64,000 nucleotides of DNA from Lotus japonicus. Its lineage: Eukaryota; Streptophyta; Magnoliopsida; Fabales; Fabaceae. The position numbers and the translations under genes were made by a program. The number at the start of each line of letters is the position of its first letter. Positions within the stretch are counted from its first letter, which is position 1. Under the pieces are notes generated by a model. That model searched no databases and was not told the origin of the DNA. It saw only the letters and a program-made list of their open reading frames with translations. Shown piece after piece: positions 33,319 through 43,053 of the stretch. The stretch is taken from positions 62,234,732-62,298,731 of the forward strand of contig NC_080044.1 in assembly GCF_012489685.1 (NCBI RefSeq), in the 5' to 3' direction.

Positions 33319-34119
33319 AAGAAAGATGAGAAAAATCACAAAATCTTACCCATTTTCTCTCTTGAACCCGCGAGCTTTGGAGGAGGAGGAGGAGAAGATA
33401 TTTTCTTCATTTCTTGCTTGATCGTTGATTCAACAGTTGCTACTTGAAGGTATCGAGGTATAGTCGCTAATCCTTACCTCTGATCGTCTTTTCCGTAGCT
33501 TTTCACTATGTCTTTCTGTGCTCATAGTTTTGATGTTTTTGCAAAACTATCCTGAATACTTCATTTTTCTATCAAAACATCTTCCCTACGTGCTCTTGAG
33601 CGTGTTTAGCAAATAATATTACGCCGATCCTCGAAAAACTACCGTCGAGTTTCAATTCTGCTTAAAATACCCATTTTGGGGCAAAGTTCCGTCCTTTGGG
33701 CTGAAAACTATCGCCTTAGCTTAGTGCTAGTAGGATTAGTCGTCATAAACGTCGTTGGTGACGTCCCCATCCTATTTGTTTTTCGAAATTTCAGTTTTGA
33801 AATTCTGAGCTAAAAATATTGACCAAAATACCCCTGCGACAGTTTTTGATCCGATAATTTTTCCGAGTTTAGAATACCCTTAGTTACGACTAATGATAAC
33901 CTAGGAACCAAGTTTGATCGAAGAAAAATCGACCCACCTAATTACCAATAGTGGCCGAGAGCTATAGAGGAGGAGGAGGAAAATTTCTTTTTCAAAAACT
34001 TGTCCTTTCGCGCTAGATTATCGTACCTCACAGTATGTACTACTTCGTGAAACCTTAGTGAGTATTGATAGCTTAGTTTCCGATAGATTTTGATGGAATT
34101 CTGTGGTTTTACTCTAAAG

Positions 34120-34197
34120 GTTCATTTGAAGAATTTCCCGAGGAACAAGGCTTTGCTTGTGAAGAAGAGTTAGAGGAGAACCCTGGAGAATCTACAG
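34120..34197 (+). other. 78-bp exon-like block in LTR family 1 (second copy)
   Basis: CTCTAAAG precedes it and CTACAG/GTGAGG ends it. The acidic frame (SFEEFPEEQGFACEEE) is open; the alternative frame has a TAG. Confidence 0.5.
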
Positions 34198-35686
34198 GTG
34201 AGGGCTACTCACTGAATCCTTAGTTAATGCTTAGGTGTCGATGCTTTCGACTTGATTTACTGTTTATGCACTTGCTTGTGTTTGACTGGAAAATGTTTTC
34301 TGAGGCTTCGGCTGACAATGTAGATGATTCATCTACTGACTGTTTTTGAGATTGACTTACATGCTATGTGCTAAGTGGTTAATCTAGGATGTGTGATATT
34401 TGCTTATATGCTAAGTGCTAAGTGGTTATGTTAGGATGTGTTGATATATATATGACTTGTTGATTGACTGTGCTGATTTAACTATGCTTTTTCATATATA
34501 CTGTGGTTCTGAGGAGTGAGAATAGCGGGCAGGTCATGCCGATTTTTATGAGTGTTTTGAGAGAGTTTGACAGGACGAACGAGGATTCGGGCCTAGTTTT
34601 GTTTTAATGGATCGAGACATTCTCTGGGAGTGATTTGGGATTAGGAGATCCTGAAAATTTATAAGATTTGCGATAAGACAAAATGGAATCTATTTTATAA
34701 GGAAAACTCATAAGACATTAAACAACCTCTAAATCTTTAAATAATGATAACAATCTCGAAGGAAAGTTTAGGAGTAAAATCTTAGTTTTGGAAAACGAGA
34801 AGTGTCGTCGGATCCAAGTGTTGAGAAAAGTATAAGTTTTGAGTATGTCGGTACTCTTGTGCTCTGGGAGCAGTTGTGTTGTTGGGCTATCTGAGAGATA
34901 AGCCGGGAAACAGGTAGTTTCCGAGTATGTTGATACTCTTTGCTCGTTGAGAAGTTTTGACCATCGGATGGAGATGAGTCGGATGATTTGGAGATCATCA
35001 TGAGAGAATGTGTGTTGTTGAAAGAAGTGTCTTTTGTCGCAGGATCGACGTTACCTTAGGGTAAGCTTTTAGAGACAATAACTTAGCTAGAACACGTGGC
35101 GACGTGTCGAGTGAGGTCGGAGACGTTGTTTGGCTAATCATTTCGCATTCATGCACCATTAATGAGGTATTAACACGAGACGGACTTCGGACCTCGGTGG
35201 ATTCCAAAATGGTCATAAGACCCGGATTTCCGCGTAAGAGCGCTTGTAGGCGACTCTTAGTAGCAGACCGAAATTACAGACCTTCGGGTTTACTGCTGAT
35301 CTGACTACCGTTGTTGTTGGAGTAAGAGGCACGCGAGCCGAAATGGTCCCACCGTGGCTGGTGTTAGGGCTGATCCGTTGATGTCCATCCGTTCCGGAAT
35401 GCATTTGGTTAACTGGGTTAACCGTCATCTGCATTTCATGCAACATGCATACTGACTTAGTTGCTGAGTGTGATTGATAATTGTTAATCCTATTTGAAGC
35501 ATGTTAATTGTTATTACTGTCGTTTATATTTATTGTAGAATATACAACCCTAGGATGCTATCTCTAGCTATAAGCCTAAGCGGCTATTCTCTTATCTGTA
35601 TCTATTGGTGATATTACCTACATAATTCTTTGGAGTTGACCCTCACGTCTTCTGTGTGTGTTTTGGCAGACTACGCCTATTGTCAG

Positions 35687-36144
35687 ATGTCTTTAGCGGA
35701 TTGGTTCACGATGGTCCACCCTTCGGGGGGGACTAGATATGAGATGATAGATCAGGATGACCCCGGCGTCTGGGTGGTTGACCCCGCTAGCCATCGAGCG
35801 ACGTACTCGGGGAGGGTCATGGAGGACACTTGATGGAGGGAGTGCTGAGGAGGTGCACTGTCAGTTTCAACTTGCCGCCCGGAGTGCACTGCGGACCAGG
35901 TTTAGGAGCACCACCACCACCGTCATCTTCTGATGATGAGGACCCCTCAGAGGAGGAGCCTGTGGGAGTGACTTCTTCAGAGTCCAGTTCACCCACGGTT
36001 GCTATCATTGATGATCATGGTTCGGGCCCTAAGCCCGAGAGGCCAGCACCGGAGCGCATCGCGGTTGCGAGAGGAGGACGGGTAGTGTACCTAGACTTGA
36101 TCGTTCTGGATTCGGATTTAGACGATGATCACGCTAGCATGTAG
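35687..36144 (+). pseudogene. LTR-encoded 'ADWF' protein, frameshifted copy
   Basis: It begins MSLADWFTMVHPSGG after TTGTCAG at 35687. A 19-bp deletion near 35828, with GGA on both sides in the intact copy, shifts frame and gives a TGA at 35831-35833. The remaining acidic C-terminal part continues in another frame to GCATGTAG at 36144. Confidence 0.75.
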
Positions 36145-36626
36145 GATTGAGTGTTAGTGTGAGCTCCTCGAGATAGGATTAGTGTAGGAGTAGAGTCTTA
36201 GCTCTGACTGTCATTTGTTTCTTTGGGGACAGGGTAGTTTCCCACCTATAGTTTGTGTGGTTCCTTTACGGGGATCACAGAGAGTTGGTTGGACTTAGGA
36301 GGTCTTGTTTCAGGCCGTTGGGCCAACTTATTCTCATTTTTGAAGGTGTGTGTGTTGCGGACACTCAACCTTTCCTTATTGTTTGTACATATTGCCTACG
36401 GGCGTTACACTTTTCTACTTTCCGTCACTGGAGGTTACTCCTGACGAGGTTGCTACTTACAGCGGGGCTGTAATTTTATATTGTATATTAGTTCTGATTA
36501 TCTTTTATTGTTGAGTTTCATTTCTTTCAGTTTATTACTCCTTTATCGAAAAAAAAATATTCACGTTTTTCCGCTTAAGTTTCTTTTTGGTTACTAAAGT
36601 GACGCCACCGAAATCGGGGTGTTACA

Positions 36627-38569
36627 TTCCTCCGGTTGTGGCAAAATAAGCACAGGTGACGTCGTCAAACGTTCCTTCAGAGTCTGAAAACTTGATTCAC
36701 ACGCCTCAGTCCATGCAAAAGGTTGATCTTTCCTCGTCAGTTGAGTCAAAGGTCCAACAATCTTGGCAAATCCCTCAATAAAGCGTCTATAATATCCAGC
36801 TAAACCCACAAAACTTCTGATTTCTGTCACTGTCTTCGGTTGCTCCCAAGCCAAAACAGTCTCCACTTTCGCTAGATCCACAGCTATGCCTTCCTTGGAG
36901 ATAACATGGCCTAAGAAATTAACTTCCTCCAGCCAGAATTCACACTTGGAAGGGTTCGCATACAGCTTTTTCTCCCTCAACACTTGTAAAACTTGGCGCA
37001 AATGTCCTTCATGTTCCTTCGCGTCCTTTGAATAGATCAGTATGTCATCAATAAACACCACCACAAACCGATCTAAGAATTCATGAAAGATGTGGTTCAT
37101 GTAATCCATGAAAATAGCAGGTGCATTTGTCACTCCAAACGGCATCACTAGGTACTCGTAGTGTCCGTAACGTGTTCTGAATGCAGTCTTTGGTATATCC
37201 TCAGTCTTCACCCTGATCTGATGATAGCCTGACTTCAAGTCTATCTTCGAAAATACGGCAGCCCCTCGTAACTGATCCATCAAATCATCTATCCTCGGCA
37301 ACGGGTATCGGTTCTTGATCCTCGCCTTGTTCAGTTGTCGATAATCCACACACAATCTCGACCTTCCGTCTTTCTTCTTAACTAAAAGCACTGGCGCTCC
37401 CCACGGTGAAACACTTGGTCATATGAATCCTTTTGCCGAAAGATCCTCCAACTGAGATTTCAACTCTACTAACTCCGCAGGTTCCATACGGTAAGGTGCA
37501 ATCGAAATCGGTCCGGTTCCAGGTACAATGTCGATCACAAACTCTACATCGCGTACAGGCGGTAGTCCAGGTACATCTCCAGGAAAAACATCCGCAAAAT
37601 CTCGAACCATTGGAACACCATGAATATCCGATTCCTTCTTCCCCTCCAGACTTAGCAATGAAAAGTACCTCTGAGTGCCCTCGTTCAACGATGCACTAAT
37701 GTGATTAATAGAAAGATACTCGAAAAGATCCGAGTCTGGGAACACCACTTTCTTTCGACTGTGTCCAAAAGACAATGGTAGTGGGATAACCAATCCATCC
37801 CTAGGATTACATCTAGGTTTTTAAGGGGTAGACATACTAGGTTGGCATGAAAAGTTCTATCTCTATATACTACTGAACAGTGCATGCATGCGACATTAGC
37901 AATTAGGGTCCTAGCAGGTGTAGTTACCATAAGATCAAAACTCAAAGTAGTAATAGGCAGATGCAGTCTTGATACGCAATCCTTAGAGACAAATGAATGA
38001 GTTGCACCAGAATCAAAGAGTACGGTTAGAAGATTACCGTCAATTTCACATTCTCCTCTGATTAATCCATCCGCTCCTTCAGCCTCTTCACCATCCATTG
38101 TATACACTCTTCCCTTCGCCACTGGGCGCTTCCCACTAACAGCATTCACAGACGGTTCCGCCTTTGGTGCCTTGCAATCCATAGCCAGATGCCCAGATTT
38201 ATTGCAGTTGTAGCATCTTGGTGGCAACGTGCAATTGTTTGCATAGTGTCCGACCCCTCCACATCGGAAACAAGTCACCTCATGGTTTTGGGTACGGCTT
38301 CCCGACCCTCCAGAAGTAGCAGCAGCAGCCATCGATTTGTAAGATCCCGGGGTGAACCCTCTCCCTGCAGGACGTTGATATGGCTTCCTCGCCTGAAACC
38401 TTCCCCTACCCTGAAAATTCTGTGGTGTCGACCTCACTGGTCCTCCTGTTCAATCTTCGATTCTTCATCAACTCCACCTCTGTTGCTTTCTCAACCAATG
38501 CTTGAAACCTCATGATCCCCAACGGTCTCACTGAGTCCTCAATATCAGGTCTCAGTCCCCTCACAAATC
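36627..38569 (-). pseudogene. gag-protease-RT of chromovirus G, broken
   Basis: From right to left: a gag C-terminal part with two CCHC knuckles (CFRCGGVGHYANNC, CYNCNKSGHLAMDC), protease (LFDSGATHSFV), then RT with [17 protein letters not shown] and the [12 protein letters not shown] catalytic block. Breaks: frameshift near 38445 in gag; frameshift near 37745 just after the protease (LLDT/RKKVV); and TGA at about 37416 where CGA (Arg of GFIRPSVSPW) is expected. The gag N-terminus is lost to the C insertion at 38570, and the RT C-terminus is separated by the solo LTR. Family role: particle protein, polyprotein processing, cDNA synthesis. Confidence 0.88.
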
Positions 38570-39809
38570 TGTAAGATCAAGGTTTGATCAGTGGTTGCAT
38601 CTCTATATTTTGATGATTACAATTAAGGTTTGTAATGATGAACAATTGTGGTACCCTAACGTTTGTCATTTTAAGATGTGACAAACATGTTCTGAATCTG
38701 ACCCAAGCCTATTCGTTCAGAAGAAGAAGAACCAAGGGTTACTAAAAAGAGAGCTCTTTAACCTACCATGTTCGTTCTGAACAGTGGCAAACGTCAGAAG
38801 CTCTGAAGATGGGAGCTCTCAAGAAGCTCTGAAGAACTCAAGTCAGAAGTTCTGAAGACCAGATGTTCCAGTGGAACGGTCCAGAAGCAGAAGACTCAAG
38901 TTCTGAAGACGTGCAAGAAGTTGGTTCTGAAGACCCAAGCTATTCTAGCTCTGACGATCAGAAGTTCTGAGGAACGTGTTCAGAAGTAGAAGTTGCAAGG
39001 TCAGAAGAATCCAAGCTTCAATCTGACGATGATCAGCAGCTTCACCAACGTTCATCTGAAGCTCCTTGATCCCAAGTCAACTGGTGAAAGGACAGGTCGC
39101 TATCACAGTACAACGTCGTACATGTCTCAGTCTGTCCGCCACCTACCTTGTATAGCCTAGCAGTCTGATATCACAGAATTGCCACTCCAACGGATAAAAC
39201 CCTAGCAACGGCTACATCACAAGTCTTGGAGTATATAAAGGCTGAAGAAAGAAGAAAGAAGCTAAGAAACTTTGCTGAAAACATTCAACATATACGAACC
39301 ATTCTCTTAGCATTATTTCTTCACTGTTCTTAAACATCTGAGTTTACTATTCGCTTGTTAGAAGCACTTATTGTAAACCCGAAACCTTTTACATCACATT
39401 GTAAAGTTTATCAAGAGACCAAGGTTGGTCGGATCTTGAGAGGACTGAATCAAGGCTGATTCAGTATTTAGCTAGTCTTAAGAGGATCGGAAGATCAGCT
39501 TCTTAAGAGGATACTAGTGAGAAAATCAGTGTATTGTTAGTCACTTAGCAGGTTGCAAAGTGCAGTTGTAACACTCATTGATTTTAGTGGATTGCCTTCA
39601 TCAGAAGAAGGAAGAAATCACCTTCACATGTGGACTGGATTAGCTTGAGCTTTTATCTCAACTGAACCAGGATAAAATACTTGCGTGCTTTACTTCCTAT
39701 CATTCAGCACTTAGTTTTTATCTTTGAGTTTTGAAAAAGCTAAAAAGTATACCCGTGATTCAAAAACTCTATTCAAACCCCCCCTTTTCTAGTGTTTTTC
39801 GCACCTTCA
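38570..39809 (+). repeat. 5' LTR of copia element C
   Basis: 1240 bp, TGTAAGATCAAGGTTTGATC to GCACCTTCA. TATA GTATATAAAG at 39231-39240, CCAACGG at 39187-39193. It is diverged from the other copia LTRs but has the same ends and promoter spacing. Confidence 0.9.
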
Positions 39810-39811
39810 AT

Positions 39812-39823
39812 TGGCATCAGAGC
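39812..39823 (+). other. Primer-binding site of element C (one mismatch)
   Basis: TGGCATCAGAGC; the family standard is TGGTATCAGAGC, so one base no longer matches initiator tRNA-Met. Confidence 0.85.
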
Positions 39824-39864
39824 TCCGGTTCTGATTTTAACACCTAACAGTGTTCAGTGATCCA

Positions 39865-41070
39865 TGTAAGATCAAGTTTTGATCTAGTAGTACAACTCTA
39901 TGTTTTGATGATTACAAGTTAACCTTTTGATATGAACAATTGTGGTACTCTAACGTGTTTTTCTGAGTGTGCTATTTACAGGCTCTGACCTCAACTCAAT
40001 CTCACACAAATCAGAAGCACTGTGTATAAAGAGCGACCCAAGCAACGCTTTCGCATTCACCATGTTCAGTATGAACAGTGGAAAAGCTTTAGAAGTTCTG
40101 AAGTTATACAAACTCTGATGTGGACTCAGTCACTAGAAGTTCTGAAGATCCAGAAAGTCTGATAACCAAGAAACACTGAAGGCTCAGATATTCTGATGGT
40201 GTAGAAGACTCTGAAGATCCAGAAGCTGATTAGTGAAACTCTGATGTCCAGAAGCAAGATACTCTGAAGACCATGTTCTTCCCTCTGAGTTCAGAATCAG
40301 AAGAAACAATGGTCAGAGGATCTGAGCTTTCCCTCTGACTCTGATCAACCGGCTTCACAAGTTCCAATATGAAGTATTCCCCTGATCAGAAGTCTCCTAG
40401 GTTTAAAGGTCAAGTCGCTATCCAAGTACAAAAGCAACTGTACCTTCCTGACGACCTACCTAACAGTCTCAGACACAGCAGAAGCTGGATTTTCCAGAAC
40501 TGCCCTCCAACGGTAGCATTTCCCATGCAACGCTCAACCCTAATCCTTGGAGTATATAAAGAGGCTGAAGACTGAAAGAAGCGGCTAGAAGCATTCACAT
40601 ACGCGCAAGACAAATTTAAATTCTTCTAAGCTTTCTTTCATCTGAAATTCATTGAGTTTACTATTAGCTTTTTAGAAGCAAATCTCTTGTAAACAATTCT
40701 TTGATAAACAGTTTGTTTAGTTCCTTTAGGAGATCAAGGCTGATCGGATCCTAGAGAAGACTAAGAGAGTGAATCTTAGTGTGAGCTAAGTCAGTGTAAT
40801 TGTTAGTCACTTGTAGGTTTCAAGTGCAGTTGTAACTCTTACCTGATTAGTGGTGCCTTCATTCTAAGAAGGAAGAAATCACCTTAACGGGTGGACTGGA
40901 GTAGCTTGAGTGATTTATCAAGTGAACCAGGATAAAATCCTTGTGTGCTTTTCTATCTCTTATCTTTAGCACTTAAAGTTCTCGAAAGATTTGTCAAAAT
41001 ATTTAAGGTGGAAGCTTTATACTGAAAACGTTATTCAAACCCCCCCTTTCTACCGTTTTTCTTACCTTCA
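39865..41070 (+). repeat. 5' LTR of element D
   Basis: TGTAAGATCAAGTTTTGATC to CTTACCTTCA. The first bases include the palindrome GATCAA-GTT-TTGATC, kept in all copia LTRs here (C has GGT as its loop). Confidence 0.97.
40507..40561 (+). promoter_or_regulatory. LTR promoter of element D: CCAACGG box and TATA
   Basis: CCAACGG (40507-40513) lies about 40 bp before GTATATAAAG (40552-40561). The pair has the same spacing in A, B and C. CCAACGG resembles the core of plant M-phase (MSA) elements bound by MYB3R proteins; that role is inference. Confidence 0.6.
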
Positions 41071-41072
41071 AT

Positions 41073-41084
41073 TGGTATCAGAGC
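41073..41084 (+). other. Primer-binding site of element D
   Basis: TGGTATCAGAGC two bases after the LTR, complementary to initiator tRNA-Met. Confidence 0.95.
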
Positions 41085-41142
41085 GCAAGTTCTGATTACC
41101 ACACCTAACAGTGTTCAGTGATCCGGGCCGGTGTGAAAAACA

Positions 41143-43053
41143 ATGGCTGCCACCACCAGTGAAACTCAAAGAGATGGTTACAATGCAAAGCCTCCTATGT
41201 TCGACGGTCAAAGGTTCGAATATTGGAAAGATAGACTGGAAAGTTTCTTTCTGGGTTTCGATGCAGATCTCTGGGATATTATTGTGGATGGCTACGAGCG
41301 TCCAGTTGATGCAGATGGCAAGAAGATCCCAAGGTCAGAGATGACTGCAGATCAAAAGAAGCTGTGCTCACAACATCACAAAGCAAGAGCAATTCTTCTA
41401 AGTGCTATTTCCTATGAAGAGTACCAGAAGATTACAGATCGTGAGTTTGCGAAAGGCATTTTCGAATCTCTGAAGATGTCTCATGAAGGAAACAAGAAAG
41501 TCAAAGAATCAAAGGCATTGTCTTTGATCCAAAAGTATGAATCCTTCATCATGGAGCCAAATGAGTCCATTGAAGAAATGTTCTCCAGATTTCAGTTGCT
41601 TGTAGCTGGCATACGACCTCTCACCAAGAGCTACACAACAAAAAAACATGTCATAAGGGTCATCAGGTGTCTTCCTGAAAGTTGGATGCCTTTAGTGACT
41701 TCAATAGAGCTCACGAGAGACGTTGAGAATATGAGTTTAGAAGAACTCATCAGCATTTTGAAATGCCATGAGCTGAAGCGCTCAGAGATGCAAGATCTGA
41801 GGAAAAAGTCCATAGCCTTGAAATCTAAATCTGAAAAGGCTAAGGTTGAGAAGTCAAAAGCTCTTCAAGCTGAAGAAGAGGAATCTGAAGAAGCATCAGA
41901 AGATTCTGATGAAGAAGAGCTGACTCTGATCTCCAAGAGACTCAATCGCATCTGGAAGCACAGGCAGAGCAAATACAAAGGCTCTGGAAAGGCAAAAGGA
42001 AAGTCTGAATCCTCAGGTCAGAAGAAGTCCTCACTTAAGGAAGTCACATGCTTTGAGTGCAAAGAATCAGGGCACTACAAAAGTGACTGTCCAAAATTGA
42101 AGAAGGACAAGAAGCCAAAGAAGCACTTCAAGACAAAGAAGAGTCTGATGGTGACATTTGATGAATCAGAGTCAGAGGATGTTGACTCTGATGGTGAAGT
42201 CCAAGGACTCATGGCTATTGTCAAAGACAAGGAAGCAGAGTCAAAGGGAGCTGTTGACTCTGACTCAGAATCAGAAGGAAATCCTAACTCAGACGATGAA
42301 AATGAGGTATTCGCTTCTTTCTCTACCTCTGAACTGAAACATGCATTGTCTGATATCATGGATAAGTATAACTCCTTATTGTCTAAGCATAAAAAGCTGA
42401 AAAAGAACTTATCTGCTGTTTTCAAGACTCCTTCTGAACATGAGAAAATTATTTCTGATTTGAAAAATGATAATCATGCCTTGATCAATTCTAACTCTGT
42501 GCTTAAGAACCAGATTGCTAAGTTAGAAGAAATTGTTGCCTGTGATGCCTCTGATTGTAGAAATGAATCTAAGTATGAAAAGTCTTTTCAAAGATTCCTA
42601 GCTAAAAGCGTGGATAGAAGCTTAATGGCTTCAATGATCTATGGCGTAAGCAGAAATGGAATGCATGGCATTGGCTATTCTAAACCAATTAGAAATGAGC
42701 CCTCTGTGTCTAAAGCTAAATCCTTGTATGAATGCTTTGTTCCCTCTGGTACCATATTGCCTGATCCTGTACCTGCTAAAGTTGCTAAAAACCCTCTTAA
42801 AAAGGGATCCTTCTCTATGACTAAATATCATGCAAATATTCCTTTAAAATATCATGTTGAGACACCCAAGGTGATCAGAACCTCTGGGGTAACTAACAAG
42901 AGAGGACCCAGAAAGTGGGTACCTAAGGACAAGATTATCTATGTTGCAGATATCCTTGATAGCTCCACTGAAACACCAATCATGGTATCTGGACAGTGGA
43001 TGCTCGCGTCACATGACGGGAGAAAGGCGTATGTTCCGAGAGCTGAAACTTAA
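41143..43053 (+). CDS. gag of element D, intact, 636 aa
   Basis: The start is the first ATG after the PBS (MAATTSETQRDGYNAK). Domains: UBN2-type capsid region at residues about 20-200 (FEYWKDRLESFFLGFDADLWD), a Lys/Glu/Ser-rich linker, one CCHC knuckle near residues 303-316 (CFECKESGHYKSDC), an acidic segment, then a coiled-coil-like stretch. The frame ends ...KAYVPRAET about 160 bp beyond the point where the pol frame opens. Gag and pol therefore overlap, with pol in +1. Family role: virus-like particle shell and RNA packaging. Confidence 0.92.
   Translation: MAATTSETQRDGYNAKPPMFDGQRFEYWKDRLESFFLGFDADLWDIIVDGYERPVDADGKKIPRSEMTADQKKLCSQHHKARAILLSAISYEEYQKITDREFAKGIFESLKMSHEGNKKVKESKALSLIQKYESFIMEPNESIEEMFSRFQLLVAGIRPLTKSYTTKKHVIRVIRCLPESWMPLVTSIELTRDVENMSLEELISILKCHELKRSEMQDLRKKSIALKSKSEKAKVEKSKALQAEEEESEEASEDSDEEELTLISKRLNRIWKHRQSKYKGSGKAKGKSESSGQKKSSLKEVTCFECKESGHYKSDCPKLKKDKKPKKHFKTKKSLMVTFDESESEDVDSDGEVQGLMAIVKDKEAESKGAVDSDSESEGNPNSDDENEVFASFSTSELKHALSDIMDKYNSLLSKHKKLKKNLSAVFKTPSEHEKIISDLKNDNHALINSNSVLKNQIAKLEEIVACDASDCRNESKYEKSFQRFLAKSVDRSLMASMIYGVSRNGMHGIGYSKPIRNEPSVSKAKSLYECFVPSGTILPDPVPAKVAKNPLKKGSFSMTKYHANIPLKYHVETPKVIRTSGVTNKRGPRKWVPKDKIIYVADILDSSTETPIMVSGQWMLASHDGRKAYVPRAET

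Larger units (their letters stand above)
32603..36626 (+). mobile_element. Solo LTR, gypsy-type family 1 (4024 bp), in chromovirus G
   Basis: TGTAAGACCC... to ...GGTGTTACA, flanked by the perfect 5-bp duplication TTCCT (32598-32602 and 36627-36631). Removing it rejoins G's pol frame. It keeps the TATA and E2F-like boxes that the copy in B lost. Its ORF has a 19-bp deletion. Confidence 0.96.
26700..38569 (-). mobile_element. Ty3/gypsy Tekay/Del-type chromovirus G (5' end split off)
   Basis: On the minus strand: gag (two zinc knuckles), protease, RT, RNase H, integrase, chromodomain, PPT, 3' LTR. The C-terminal chromodomain and the order RT-RH-IN place it among chromoviruses, and the long LTR and chromodomain style suggest Tekay/Del. 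It inserted into ORF3 of B; the left target duplication is GAGAC (26695-26699). It is interrupted by a solo LTR (32603-36626) and by copia C at 38570. The gag start, PBS and 5' LTR are outside the window. Confidence 0.9.

Noticed and set aside
40140..40200. Heat-shock elements in the copia LTR (GAAGTTCTGAAG-type words)
   Set aside because: The spacing between GAA and TTC is one base, not the two needed for nGAAnnTTCn; the many TTCTGAAG words are a family repeat without proven function.
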